From Bacteroidota bacterium (GTDB lineage Bacteria > Bacteroidota > Bacteroidia > Sphingobacteriales > Sphingobacteriaceae): a DNA stretch of 38,747 bases. The position numbers and the translations under genes are program-made. The DNA is taken from the NCBI GenBank assembly GCA_013286235.1, contig JABDGE010000031.1, forward strand, positions 1 to 38,747. Reading direction: 5' to 3'. The notes below the pieces were generated by a model. That model made no database searches. It was not told where the DNA came from and saw nothing but the letters and a program-made list of their open reading frames with translations. Every line of letters begins with the position of its first letter. Positions within the stretch are counted from its first letter, which is position 1. Of the stretch, positions 1 to 7,523 are shown piece after piece.

Positions 1-952
1 GGTCTCCTTTACGTTTATTGCCTTCTTTACAGATGTATTTAAAATTAGCCGAGGGCATAGTGCAATGCATGATTACCATCGTTAAGCCCGGACTAAGGCG
101 GCTAAGGCTTTCGATATAATGATCCGTGTACCATTTTTGGATTTCGGCGTCGGTTTTATTATCAACATCGGGCATGTTCCAGTCGTAACTGGAGTTATGC
201 AGGTCGTCAAGCACAGGCAGGCCGTTTTTCCAAAGCATCTCCCCTATTTCTCTCGCCTTGCCCAGGGCCGGGTCTTCCGGTATGTCCATTCCCTCCTTAT
301 ATTTGCCCTGGCTTTTCAGTTCCGCTATTTTTGCCGCTTTTGCCTCCGATCGGTAAAATAAGTCATCGCCGCCGGGAAACATTACAGGGATCTGTTTTTC
401 AATGCCCAGTTGTAAATACTTTTGGAGGAAGCCTTCTTTTGCGAAAAGCGTTCCCATGTGCGAATCAAGATGCGTAGGCTTAAATCCCATACTTAGGGCG
501 CGATCGAGTTGTGCGCGTATTTCCTTATCGATTTCTTCGGGCGTGGCGTGGAAGTAAACCGCTTCAACAGAATGATAAAGATCTCCTTGTTGATCCACCA
601 AACCCGGAACGGCAGCTTTACCGGCGAGCGGCCCCCAGCGGTAATTGTCCCATTCGGACGTTAAGGTGAGGTGCAGCCCTGCATCGGTGGTAGGATGTTC
701 CTTGATGTACTTTACAATTTCGGGCACCCAGGGACAGGGCATCATAACGCTGGTGGAAGTGGAAACACCCTGGCCAATTGCCATTTCAACGCCTGCGTCC
801 GATTCGTGCGACATGCCGGCATCGTCTACATGCAGTATGAGCACTTTGGCGCCTTTTGGAAAACCCAGTCGTTCAGCAAAGGTTTTGGTTTGCTGGGACC
901 ACGCGTTCAAGACGACACATCCAAAAATAAGAAGGGCGACTAATTTCTTCAT
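1..952 (-). CDS. ChbG/YdjC-like carbohydrate deacetylase, 3' end outside window
   Basis: This is an open reading frame of 317 codons that runs off the left edge of the window. It starts MKKLVALLIFGCVVLNAWSQ, a signal peptide, so the enzyme is probably periplasmic. The YdjC/ChbG fold is shown by LHVDDAGMS near residue 40 (the metal-binding Asp pair), GLHLTL near residue 92 and HLDSHMG near residue 163 (metal-binding His). Members of this family remove acetyl groups from N-acetylated oligosaccharides such as chitobiose, or act on hopanoid sugars. The gene follows two DUF5009 acetyltransferase genes on the same strand with a 63-bp gap, which suggests a shared role in amino-sugar metabolism, but the substrate cannot be read from the sequence. 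Confidence 0.85.
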   Translation of the reverse strand, partial: MKKLVALLIFGCVVLNAWSQQTKTFAERLGFPKGAKVLILHVDDAGMSHESDAGVEMAIGQGVSTSTSVMMPCPWVPEIVKYIKEHPTTDAGLHLTLTSEWDNYRWGPLAGKAAVPGLVDQQGDLYHSVEAVYFHATPEEIDKEIRAQLDRALSMGFKPTHLDSHMGTLFAKEGFLQKYLQLGIEKQIPVMFPGGDDLFYRSEAKAAKIAELKSQGKYKEGMDIPEDPALGKAREIGEMLWKNGLPVLDDLHNSSYDWNMPDVDNKTDAEIQKWYTDHYIESLSRLSPGLTMVIMHCTMPSANFKYICKEGNKRKGD

Positions 953-998
953 AATTAGTATTTCTCGTAGTATCTGTGAGGACACAGACACGGGAAAA

Positions 999-1012
999 AT
1001 TGGTTAACCAAT
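999..1012. promoter_or_regulatory. 14-bp palindrome ATTGGTTAACCAAT
   Basis: A perfect palindrome lies between the stop of the DUF5009 gene and the start of the ChbG-like gene. A closely related word, GTTAACCAATCAATTAAA, occurs at about 11379-11396 upstream of the first CocE-type gene; here the match is GTTAACCAATCAACTAAA. Both sit 50-110 bp upstream of a minus-strand secreted-enzyme gene. It may be an operator, but two copies are weak evidence. Confidence 0.3.
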
Positions 1013-1015
1013 CAA

Positions 1016-2152
1016 CTAAACCCTGATGTAAATCTTCTTCCAATCCAGTATCTTCCCAAATACCCAGCAAACGAGCATGTAGTAAATGGCAAACAAAAGC
1101 GACCCGATAGGGCCTGGAGCAATCGCCAGGAAAACTTTAACGCTCATCATTTCATTGAAATTCATTTTGTTGTAGACATAAAACCAACCGACCACCGCGC
1201 CGAAAAAATCGCCGAAAATGTAGATAGCCAGCGGGTTTTTACCAAATGTTGCAAAAAACGAGGTCCATTTTAGCGGATTCCAAAGGCGCATCTCGACCAC
1301 ATATACCAGTGAGGAGATCAGCACAAGGTCGATCCCAACGGTTAACAACACAAAGGAACTGGTCCACAATTTTTTGGCGATGGGGAACGCCATGTTCCAG
1401 CAAAGCGCGACGAAAATAAAGAGAATGCCAATCAACAACAGATTCGCGATCGTTTCATACCGTTTGCCCTTTTGCTGGATATATTTACCCGCAAAATAAC
1501 CGCAGATGACGTTAACGATGGACGGCAGCGTGCTCAGGATACCCTCGGGGTCAAAGGCTGGCCCTTCGCCATGATACATATGATTTTCGCCCAATACCAA
1601 TTTATCCAGGTAGGTTCCGGCATTTGTTAACATGCCGAAAGGGTCTCTCGGATCACCGAACAGCAATAAGGCGATCCAATAGCCCAACAATAACGCTGCG
1701 CAAATAGCGATGATAGTTTTATCCGACTTGATAAACCACACGATCAGCGCTGCAAACAGGTAACAAAGGGCAATTCGCGGCAGCACGCCTAAGATGCGCA
1801 TATGGCTGAACGAACCGATCGACCAGCTACCGCCGATGTCGCGGTGAATGGAGCCCAGCATCTCCAGGCACCAGGCAACCAAAAAGATAAGGGCCGACCT
1901 TTTAAGGATCTTCAAAATAACCGACGAACTGCTTTGACCGATGAACTTTTTCATCGAAAAACTCATGGCATTTCCCATCGCGAACAGAAAAGACGGGAAT
2001 ACCAAATCGGTGGGCGTAAAGCCGAACCACTTGGCATGATCCAACGGGGCAAAAGAATTATCTCCGCCGGGATTGTTTACAATGATCATAAAACAAATGG
2101 TCATCCCGCGGAATACGTCGAGCGAAAGAAAGCGGTTTGAGTTTTGTTCCAT
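1016..2152 (-). CDS. DUF5009/HGSNAT-like membrane N-acetyltransferase, copy 2
   Basis: A 378-residue polytopic membrane protein with about ten hydrophobic segments. It opens with RFLSLDVFRGMTI, followed by HAKWFGFTPTDLVFPSFLF near residues 40-58, both typical of the DUF5009/DUF1624 family that includes heparan-alpha-glucosaminide N-acetyltransferase and bacterial NagX. Family members move an acetyl group across the membrane onto terminal glucosamine; the His of the HAKW stretch may be the acyl carrier (inference). It lies 14 bp behind a close paralogue and ahead of a sugar deacetylase gene, so the three probably form one transcription unit. The region FDPEGILSTLPxIVNVICGY is nearly identical in both copies. 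Confidence 0.85.
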   Translation of the reverse strand: MEQNSNRFLSLDVFRGMTICFMIIVNNPGGDNSFAPLDHAKWFGFTPTDLVFPSFLFAMGNAMSFSMKKFIGQSSSSVILKILKRSALIFLVAWCLEMLGSIHRDIGGSWSIGSFSHMRILGVLPRIALCYLFAALIVWFIKSDKTIIAICAALLLGYWIALLLFGDPRDPFGMLTNAGTYLDKLVLGENHMYHGEGPAFDPEGILSTLPSIVNVICGYFAGKYIQQKGKRYETIANLLLIGILFIFVALCWNMAFPIAKKLWTSSFVLLTVGIDLVLISSLVYVVEMRLWNPLKWTSFFATFGKNPLAIYIFGDFFGAVVGWFYVYNKMNFNEMMSVKVFLAIAPGPIGSLLFAIYYMLVCWVFGKILDWKKIYIRV

Positions 2153-2166
2153 AGCTTACCGATAGG

Positions 2167-3303
2167 TTAAACGCGAATGTAAATCTTCCGGTTATCGAGC
2201 AGTTTTCCAAACAGCCAGCAAACCAGCATATAGCAGATTGCAAAAAGCAGGGAACCAATTGCACCGGGTGCTACCACCTGGAAAAGCACCTTGTTTACCC
2301 AGTCGAAAAAGTTTACGCCGGGGCTGACATTGATCATAAAAAGGATTACCACAAAAAGCTCGGAAAATAAGTATACCGGCAATGGGTTTTTACCAACCGT
2401 TGTAAAAAAGGCTGTCCAGTTCCACGGGTTCCACGACTTGATCTCGACCACGTAAATAAGAGCGCTGATCAGCACCATATCTATTCCAACTGTCAACAAC
2501 ACAAAGGGGCTAGACCAAAGTTTTTTGGCGATTGGAAAAGTCATGTTCCAGCATAGGGCCAGGAAGATGAGCAGGAAGCCGAACAACATCAGCTTAGCCA
2601 GCGTTTCGTAACCTTTTCCTTTTTCCTGTATGAATTTGCCGGCGTAATACCCACAAATTACATTTACGATAGCGGGCAGGGTGCTTAAAATACCTTCGGG
2701 ATCAAATGCGACCCCTTCGCCATGATACAGGTGCGCATCGCCCATTACCCATTTATCAAGATAGGTACCTGCGTTGGTTAACATTCCATACGGGTCGGAA
2801 TGATCGCCGAAGATCAGCAGCAAAAACCAGTAACCAAAAAGCAACAGGATACTGATGACCACGATAGCGGTTTTAGACTTAACGAAATAGATCAGCAGCG
2901 AAGCAAAAAGGTAGCAAAGGGCGATGCGTTGTAATACGCCGAAAATGCGCGTACCGCTAATCGGCGCCAAATGGTAGCCGCTCGCATCCTTGGTTATGAA
3001 AGGGAACCAATACATCAGGTAACCCAGCAAAAATATGATAGCGGCTCTTTTTAATATCCTCAGGAACACAGCGCCGTCGCTCAGACCGGCGAACTTCTTC
3101 ATCGAAAAACTCATGGCATTGCCCACGGCAAACAAAAACGAGGGAAAGACAAGATCGGTTGGCGTGAAGCCAAACCATTTGGCATGTTCCAAAGGTGCGA
3201 ATGGTGCTGCGCCGCTTCCGGCGTTATTTACAATGATCATGAAAACGATCGTCATTCCGCGAAAGACATCAAGCGAAAGAAACCGGTTTTGGGTTTTGTC
3301 CAT
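2167..3303 (-). CDS. DUF5009/HGSNAT-like membrane N-acetyltransferase, copy 1
   Basis: Same length (378 residues) and same motif order as its downstream neighbour: RFLSLDVFRGMTIVFMIIVN at the N-terminus, HAKWFGFTPTDLVFPSFLFA, then FDPEGILSTLPAIVNVICGY and the C-terminal ending KIYIRV shared by both copies. This is a clear tandem duplication; differences concentrate in the middle loop (around residues 95-115) and in the segment before the last two helices, which suggests divergence of substrate or partner rather than of the core reaction. It appears to be the first gene of the unit, with no exact TAnnTTTG element seen in the 130 bp upstream. Confidence 0.85.
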   Translation of the reverse strand: MDKTQNRFLSLDVFRGMTIVFMIIVNNAGSGAAPFAPLEHAKWFGFTPTDLVFPSFLFAVGNAMSFSMKKFAGLSDGAVFLRILKRAAIIFLLGYLMYWFPFITKDASGYHLAPISGTRIFGVLQRIALCYLFASLLIYFVKSKTAIVVISILLLFGYWFLLLIFGDHSDPYGMLTNAGTYLDKWVMGDAHLYHGEGVAFDPEGILSTLPAIVNVICGYYAGKFIQEKGKGYETLAKLMLFGFLLIFLALCWNMTFPIAKKLWSSPFVLLTVGIDMVLISALIYVVEIKSWNPWNWTAFFTTVGKNPLPVYLFSELFVVILFMINVSPGVNFFDWVNKVLFQVVAPGAIGSLLFAICYMLVCWLFGKLLDNRKIYIRV

Positions 3304-3390
3304 GGTTTAATAAAGAGGTCTAAATTGAAAAAGGAAATAAAGGACAATATAGTAATTATTGCGTCGAAAGAAAATGTTATTAAATTAATT

Positions 3391-3436
3391 TAAGAAGTCG
3401 GGGTTAGAGATTAGTTGATTAGAGGTTAGTTGGCTT
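3391..3436. repeat. GATTAGAGGTTAGTT-type degenerate repeat
   Basis: A stretch built from the words GGTTAGAGATTAGTTGATTA and GAGGTTAGTTGG. Related stretches occur at 4617-4650, 7132-7142, 28289-28302 and 30301-30345, several of them starting directly after a stop codon. Confidence 0.6.
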
Positions 3437-3563
3437 AGATTTGAGATGCGAGATGTGAGATTTGAGACTTTGCCCCGGATAAGACACTTTCACCTTTTGC
3501 CTTTCACCTTTTACCTTTCGCCTTTTTTAAAATCTCACGTCTCATATCTCACATCTCAAATCT
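3437..3563. repeat. Imperfect long inverted repeat upstream of small gene
   Basis: The left arm 3437-3467 (AGATTTGAGATGCGAGATGT and onward) is complementary to the right arm 3531-3563, which ends ATCTCACATCTCAAATCT; roughly 27 of 31 positions pair. The loop of about 63 bases contains a second degenerate repeat made of TTTCACCTTTTGCC units (3489-3528). The structure ends 9 bases before the -7 promoter element of the 3587 gene. Confidence 0.7.
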
Positions 3564-3571
3564 ATTCTTAT

Positions 3572-3579
3572 TACTTTTG
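3572..3579 (+). promoter_or_regulatory. Bacteroidetes -7 element TACTTTTG
   Basis: An exact match to TAnnTTTG ends 7 bases before the ATG at 3587. A transcript started the usual few bases downstream would have almost no leader. No clear -33 TTTG partner is seen, because the long inverted repeat fills that space. Confidence 0.5.
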
Positions 3580-3586
3580 AAAAACA

Positions 3587-3859
3587 ATGCTCACCATTAC
3601 CAACCATACCCTCGAAAAGCTCGAAACATTATTGCGGACGACAGGCTACCGGGTAAGGTATGAAAAAGGGAATTTTAAAACCGGCGCCTGTTTGCTGCAA
3701 AACAGTAAGATTGTGGTGATAAATAAATTTTCGGGGCTGGAGAGCAAGATACTGGCCATCAGCGAACTGGTGCGCACATTAGATATGGATATTAGCCTGC
3801 TTGACGAAAAACAGGCCGCTTTTTTGAACCAGCTAAAACAAACAAAACTCGAATTTTGA
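3587..3859 (+). CDS. Conserved small protein coupled to MBL-fold hydrolase
   Basis: A 90-residue soluble protein of unknown function with no signal peptide. The N-terminal half has the feel of a small alpha/beta domain (LEKLETLLRTTGYRVRYEKG, then a beta-rich SKIVVINKF), followed by helices (LAISELVRTLDMDISLLDEK). It overlaps the next gene by 4 bases, so the two are translationally coupled, and a job connected with that hydrolase is likely. Small proteins of this shape next to a PhnP-like hydrolase recur in Bacteroidetes to my knowledge, but I cannot name a function. Confidence 0.75.
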   Translation: MLTITNHTLEKLETLLRTTGYRVRYEKGNFKTGACLLQNSKIVVINKFSGLESKILAISELVRTLDMDISLLDEKQAAFLNQLKQTKLEF

Positions 3860-4623
3860 CCGTCACTTTTTTAGGAACCGGAACCTCGCAGGGCGTACCT
3901 GTGATTGCCTGCGACTGTGAAGTCTGCATGTCGACCGACCATCATGATAAACGGCTGCGGACTTCTGTGATGATAGAAGCCGGTGAAAAAGTGATCGTGA
4001 TAGATTCGGGGCCCGACTTCAGGTACCAAATGCTGCGGGAAAAAGTGCAACGCCTGGACGCGATTGTTTTTACACACGAGCATAAAGACCATATCGCCGG
4101 CCTGGACGATATTCGGGCATTCAACTACAAACAACAGGGGCCCATTGATGTTTATGCCACATTACGTGTGCAGGAAGCGCTTAAACGCGAGTTTTTCTAC
4201 ATTTTTGCCGAGTTTAAATACCCCGGTATACCGCAGCTAACGCTTCATACAATCGATAAAGAACTATTCACTATCGGCGCCCTTAAATTTATACCGATTG
4301 AGGTAATGCATTACAAGCTGCCGGTATTGGGCTTCAGGGTCAATGATTTTACCTATATAACGGACGCCAAAACCGTAAGCCCGGAGGAGATACAAAAGAT
4401 AAGAGGGACGCGAATACTCGTCATCAATGCCCTGCAAAAACAAAACCACATTTCGCACTTTACATTGGATGAAGCAATTGCTTTTGCCCGGGACATCGGA
4501 GCAGAAAAAACCTATTTCACGCATATCAGCCACCGGCTCGGGAAGCATGCGGATATCTCGAAAACGCTGCCGCCCGGAATTGAGTTGGCATATGATGGGT
4601 TGAGGATCGAGATTAGCGATTAG
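3856..4623 (+). CDS. Metallo-beta-lactamase-fold hydrolase, PhnP-like
   Basis: A 255-residue cytosolic enzyme. It opens with VTFLGTGTSQGVPVIACDC, the usual N-terminus of PhnP-type cyclic phosphodiesterases and related MBL-fold hydrolases, including the Cys-rich CDCEVC segment that in PhnP binds a structural metal. The catalytic motif is THEHKDHIAGLDD near residues 74-86 (HxHxDH), with later His residues in EVMHYK and the terminal THISHRLGKH. The best start is TTG at 3856, in the overlap TTGA with the stop of the upstream gene; no ATG gives the conserved N-terminus. Family members split cyclic or linear phosphodiesters; the substrate here is not known. Confidence 0.85.
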   Translation: MTVTFLGTGTSQGVPVIACDCEVCMSTDHHDKRLRTSVMIEAGEKVIVIDSGPDFRYQMLREKVQRLDAIVFTHEHKDHIAGLDDIRAFNYKQQGPIDVYATLRVQEALKREFFYIFAEFKYPGIPQLTLHTIDKELFTIGALKFIPIEVMHYKLPVLGFRVNDFTYITDAKTVSPEEIQKIRGTRILVINALQKQNHISHFTLDEAIAFARDIGAEKTYFTHISHRLGKHADISKTLPPGIELAYDGLRIEISD

Positions 4624-4650
4624 AGGTTAGAGGTTAGAGATTAGGTTAGG
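4617..4650. repeat. GATTAGAGGTTAG repeat at gene end
   Basis: The repeat begins inside the last codons of the MBL-fold gene (ATTAGCGATTAG, including its stop) and continues as AGGTTAGAGGTTAGAGATTA. This is the same family as 3391-3436 and 30301-30345, so the repeat supplies the stop codon here. Confidence 0.55.
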
Positions 4651-4736
4651 ACAAAGTGATATATAGTCGATAGTCCTTGGTCCATAGCCAAAAAGAATCC
4701 ATCGCCGCATGGGTTCCTTCCAAGCTCAACCAGCTG

Positions 4737-4910
4737 CTTGATTCTTGGTTCTTCTTCCTGCCACTGCTACTGCCACTTCCTTCTTGACTTTTGATTCTTC
4801 CTCCTGCCATGCTACTGCTACTTCCTTCTTGACTCTTGGTTCTTCTTCCTGCCACTGCTACTTTATTCTTGGCTCTTGGTTCTTTATTCTTGGCTCTCTA
4901 CCTGCTCCTG
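4737..4910. repeat. Degenerate tandem repeat CTTGATTCTTGGTTCTTC / CTGCCACTGCTACTGCC
   Basis: Units start at about 4737, 4783, 4828, 4868 and 4889 and run 46, 45, 40, 21 and about 22 bases; they shrink towards the right. Each begins CTTGnnTCTTGG and the first three continue TCCTGCCACTGCTACT. The same vocabulary makes up the 37925-38215 array. Open frames across it are compositional artefacts. It fills the space between the convergent genes ending at 4623 and 4915. Confidence 0.75.
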
Positions 4911-4914
4911 ATTC

Positions 4915-5394
4915 CTACAACTTAATATAACTGATCCTGTCAATCTCTCCACGGTAGCTGCCCAAATGACCCTTGTGCCTCACATCGATCTTGCCACGAA
5001 TGATGATGGTTTTATCGCTGATCTGGGTGAATTTGCCGTCATTATATTCAAACAGGCCCTGGTGGGTGCCTTCCAGGTAAAGCGGGCAATCCTGGCTAAA
5101 GTTTACCCAAAGTGAACGGAGGCTTGAATGATCCACGAACGTACTGTCATTTACCAACGCTGACATATCCTTGCCTTCCCTGTAGGTGCCTTCCACTTCG
5201 ATATATTGGTGATCGTAGTTTTGAATGCTGTCGATTAGTACCGTAAAACTTACGTGTTTAAAGTTCAAATCGTTGTTGCAGGGGCTTTGGTATATCTTTT
5301 TTTCGTGCTTGCATGATTGGAGCATGACCGAAATAAAAAAAGAAACTAAAATAACCGCCTTGTAAAATAAAGCACTCACGTGTTTCGGCTGCAT
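4915..5394 (-). CDS. Putative lipoprotein of unknown function
   Basis: A 159-residue protein when started at the ATG at 5394, which places a hydrophobic segment (AVILVSFFISVML) just before a candidate lipidation Cys in LQSCKHEKK. An upstream alternative at 5421 would put a charged, unlikely stretch ahead of it. The mature part has no family I recognise; alternating strands such as YIEVEGTYREG, LWVNFSQDCPLYLEG and TIIIRGKIDVRHKG look like a small beta-barrel or OB-like domain, as found in Bacteroidetes proteins of similar build. It converges on the MBL-fold gene and diverges from the esterase gene at 5593. Confidence 0.65.
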   Translation of the reverse strand: MQPKHVSALFYKAVILVSFFISVMLQSCKHEKKIYQSPCNNDLNFKHVSFTVLIDSIQNYDHQYIEVEGTYREGKDMSALVNDSTFVDHSSLRSLWVNFSQDCPLYLEGTHQGLFEYNDGKFTQISDKTIIIRGKIDVRHKGHLGSYRGEIDRISYIKL

Positions 5395-5592
5395 GAATTC
5401 AAAAATCGCGGACATAAGCAAAAGCTAACAGACCTATAAACGGCCGTCGGCGGTTTTTCTTTTAAACTATCTTCAGCAAATACATTATTTTGACTTTTCC
5501 TATAGGTAAAAAGTTTAGTGTAAATTAAAAGTTTTTATTCCTTTTTTCATTATAAAATGAAACTTTACATTTAAGGTCAAAATAAACCCATT

Positions 5593-7131
5593 ATGAACCG
5601 AAGAATACTTACCGCCCTGCTCCTTTTTTGCGCCCTGGCCACCCAGGCTCAGCAGAACGTGATCCCGCTTTATAACGGCGCCGCGCCTGGCTCGGAAAGC
5701 TGGACTTATACCAACCAGGAATATATGATAAACGGCACACCGGTAGACTACAATATCTCTAATCCGTCGTTGGTGGTTTATTTGCCTGACCCTGCAATCG
5801 CTACCGGAACAGGCGTAATCATATGCCCCGGGGGCGGCTTTTACGTATTGGGCATGCAATATGAGGGCACGGACGTAGCCAAATATCTTAATCAAAAAGG
5901 TGTCGCGGCTTTTGTTTTAAAATATAGAACCGGCCAGAGCTTTACAGCCAATCCTGCCGTGGAATTGAGAAAAAAGATGACAGCAAGCGACTTTGCCGAA
6001 AAAATAAAGCCGTTGGTTTCCCTGGCGGTTGCCGACGGCAGGGCAGCCATAAAATATGTGCGCGCTCACGCAGCTGAATACAACTTGTCCCCATCGCGCA
6101 TTGGGATCATCGGTTTTTCAGCCGGGGGCACGGTAACTGCGGGCAGCGCTTTCAATTATTCCGCCGATGACCGCCCTGATTTTGCAGCGCCTATCTATGC
6201 GTACATTCCGCCGGAAATACAGGGGCCGGTAGCCGGTGATGAGCCTCCGCTATTTATTGTCGCAGCAACTAATGACGACCTGGGGCTTGCTTCGCATAGT
6301 GTCGATCTGTATTCGAAAATGCTCGCTTCGAAACATTCTGCGGAACTTCACATTTATGTAAAAGGCGGGCATGGTTTTGGGATGAAGAAACAGGGCATCC
6401 CCACGGATACCTGGATAGACCGTTTTGGCGACTGGCTCGGGTTGCTCGGGTTGCTAACGCCTATTGACCCTAAAGCCCAGGCTGAAATTGCCAAACGGGC
6501 AATCCCGCGCGCAGACTGGCCCAATTTGCAGCACTACGACAAACAGGATGCCGCCGTCCCCCCTCCTGCCCCAGGCGAAAAACGGGTGGTTTTTATGGGT
6601 AACTCCATTACCGAAGGCTGGCGTTACCTCGATTCAGCATTTTTTGTGGGCCGGAATTATTACGGGCGCGGCATTAGCGGGCAAACCACCGGGCAAATGC
6701 TGCTACGTTTCCGTGAAGATGTCATTAACCTGAAGCCCGAAGTAGTGGTGATATTAGCCGGTATTAATGACATTGCCCAAAATAATGGTCCCGCAAAGAT
6801 CGAAGACATATTCGGCAATATTCAATCCATGGCCGAGCTGGCGCGGCTCTACCACATTAAGGTAGTGATATCATCTATTTTGCCCGCCAGCAAGATTCCC
6901 TGGCGGCCCATAATCGACCCCAAACCAGGCGTAGCCACCCTGAACAGACTGCTTAAGACCTATTGCGAAGAAAATCATTTCGTTTACCTGGACTACTATT
7001 CAGTCATGGTTGACGATAAAGCCGGCTTACCCGCCAACCTGTCAAAAGACGGTGTACATCCCACCTTAGATGGTTACAAGGTAATGGAACCCCTGGCGGA
7101 AAAGGCGATTGAGGAGGCTTTGAAGAAGTGA
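5593..7131 (+). CDS. Secreted two-domain esterase: alpha/beta-hydrolase plus SGNH hydrolase
   Basis: A 512-residue exported protein (signal MNRRILTALLLFCALATQAQ) that joins two independent esterase folds. Residues of about 25-285 are a BD-FAE/acetyl-xylan-esterase type alpha/beta-hydrolase: oxyanion loop CPGGGFYVL, nucleophile elbow GFSAGG, Asp region ATNDDLG and His in GGHGFGM. Residues of about 305-510 are an SGNH/GDSL hydrolase: block I VVFMGNSITEGW, block II GRGISGQTT, block III ILAGINDIA, block V KDGVHPTLDGY. Both triads look intact. Such fusions probably remove acetyl or other ester groups from hemicellulose or pectin in the periplasm. The sugar target is an inference from family membership. 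Confidence 0.88.
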   Translation: MNRRILTALLLFCALATQAQQNVIPLYNGAAPGSESWTYTNQEYMINGTPVDYNISNPSLVVYLPDPAIATGTGVIICPGGGFYVLGMQYEGTDVAKYLNQKGVAAFVLKYRTGQSFTANPAVELRKKMTASDFAEKIKPLVSLAVADGRAAIKYVRAHAAEYNLSPSRIGIIGFSAGGTVTAGSAFNYSADDRPDFAAPIYAYIPPEIQGPVAGDEPPLFIVAATNDDLGLASHSVDLYSKMLASKHSAELHIYVKGGHGFGMKKQGIPTDTWIDRFGDWLGLLGLLTPIDPKAQAEIAKRAIPRADWPNLQHYDKQDAAVPPPAPGEKRVVFMGNSITEGWRYLDSAFFVGRNYYGRGISGQTTGQMLLRFREDVINLKPEVVVILAGINDIAQNNGPAKIEDIFGNIQSMAELARLYHIKVVISSILPASKIPWRPIIDPKPGVATLNRLLKTYCEENHFVYLDYYSVMVDDKAGLPANLSKDGVHPTLDGYKVMEPLAEKAIEEALKK

Positions 7132-7182
7132 TTAGAGGTTAGTGGGACAGAAATCGAAGTTTTGAAACGGCGAAGCCCTCAA

Positions 7183-7254
7183 CGAGGCCATTGAAAAACA
7201 AACAACTCCGAGTTAAACTTCGTAAGTCTTTCAAAGTAGGATTTTATAGTTCAT
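7183..7254 (-). pseudogene. Possible remnant of RelE/ParE-type toxin gene
   Basis: An ATG at 7254 overlaps the last codons of the antitoxin-like gene (ATGAACTATAA), the usual coupling in type II toxin-antitoxin pairs. It reads MNYKILL and then stops at 7231. After a one-base shift the frame gives TLKDLRSLTRS, which resembles the N-terminus of RelE/ParE toxins (FxKDLKRLSKK). No further toxin sequence follows before the esterase stop at 7131. The family assignment rests on very few residues. Confidence 0.35.
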
Positions 7255-7450
7255 CCAATAGCTCCCTTGCCGGCCGCGCCTTAAGTTTGCCTTCCCGCAC
7301 CAATTTGAGGTTTTCTACAGCCTCTTTAATCTCTTCAATCAGCAAAGCCTTTTCTTCAGAAATAGTTTTCACCTTTACGTAGGATAGTCCGTTTAGCACG
7401 TCAATCAGCGAAGACGCCTTGTTATCCTTTATATCTAATAATACCTTCAT
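7244..7450 (-). CDS. Small antitoxin-like protein (orphan)
   Basis: A 68-residue protein. The N-terminal third (MKVLLDIKDNKASSLIDVLN) predicts a strand followed by a helix, then VKVKTISEEKALLIEEIKEA leads into a charged helical C-terminus, KARPARELLDEL. Short proteins of this kind are common in Bacteroidetes as the first gene of RelE/ParE-type toxin-antitoxin pairs. Here the expected downstream toxin frame opens in overlap and stops after seven codons, so the antitoxin seems to survive alone. An alternative is a stand-alone conserved protein of unknown role. Confidence 0.6.
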   Translation of the reverse strand: MKVLLDIKDNKASSLIDVLNGLSYVKVKTISEEKALLIEEIKEAVENLKLVREGKLKARPARELLDEL

Positions 7451-7523
7451 TACAAAAATCCGTTTATACGCTGTCTCTAAAAAAGTCTATCATTTTAAAA
7501 CTTCGTAGATCAAATATCGTTCA

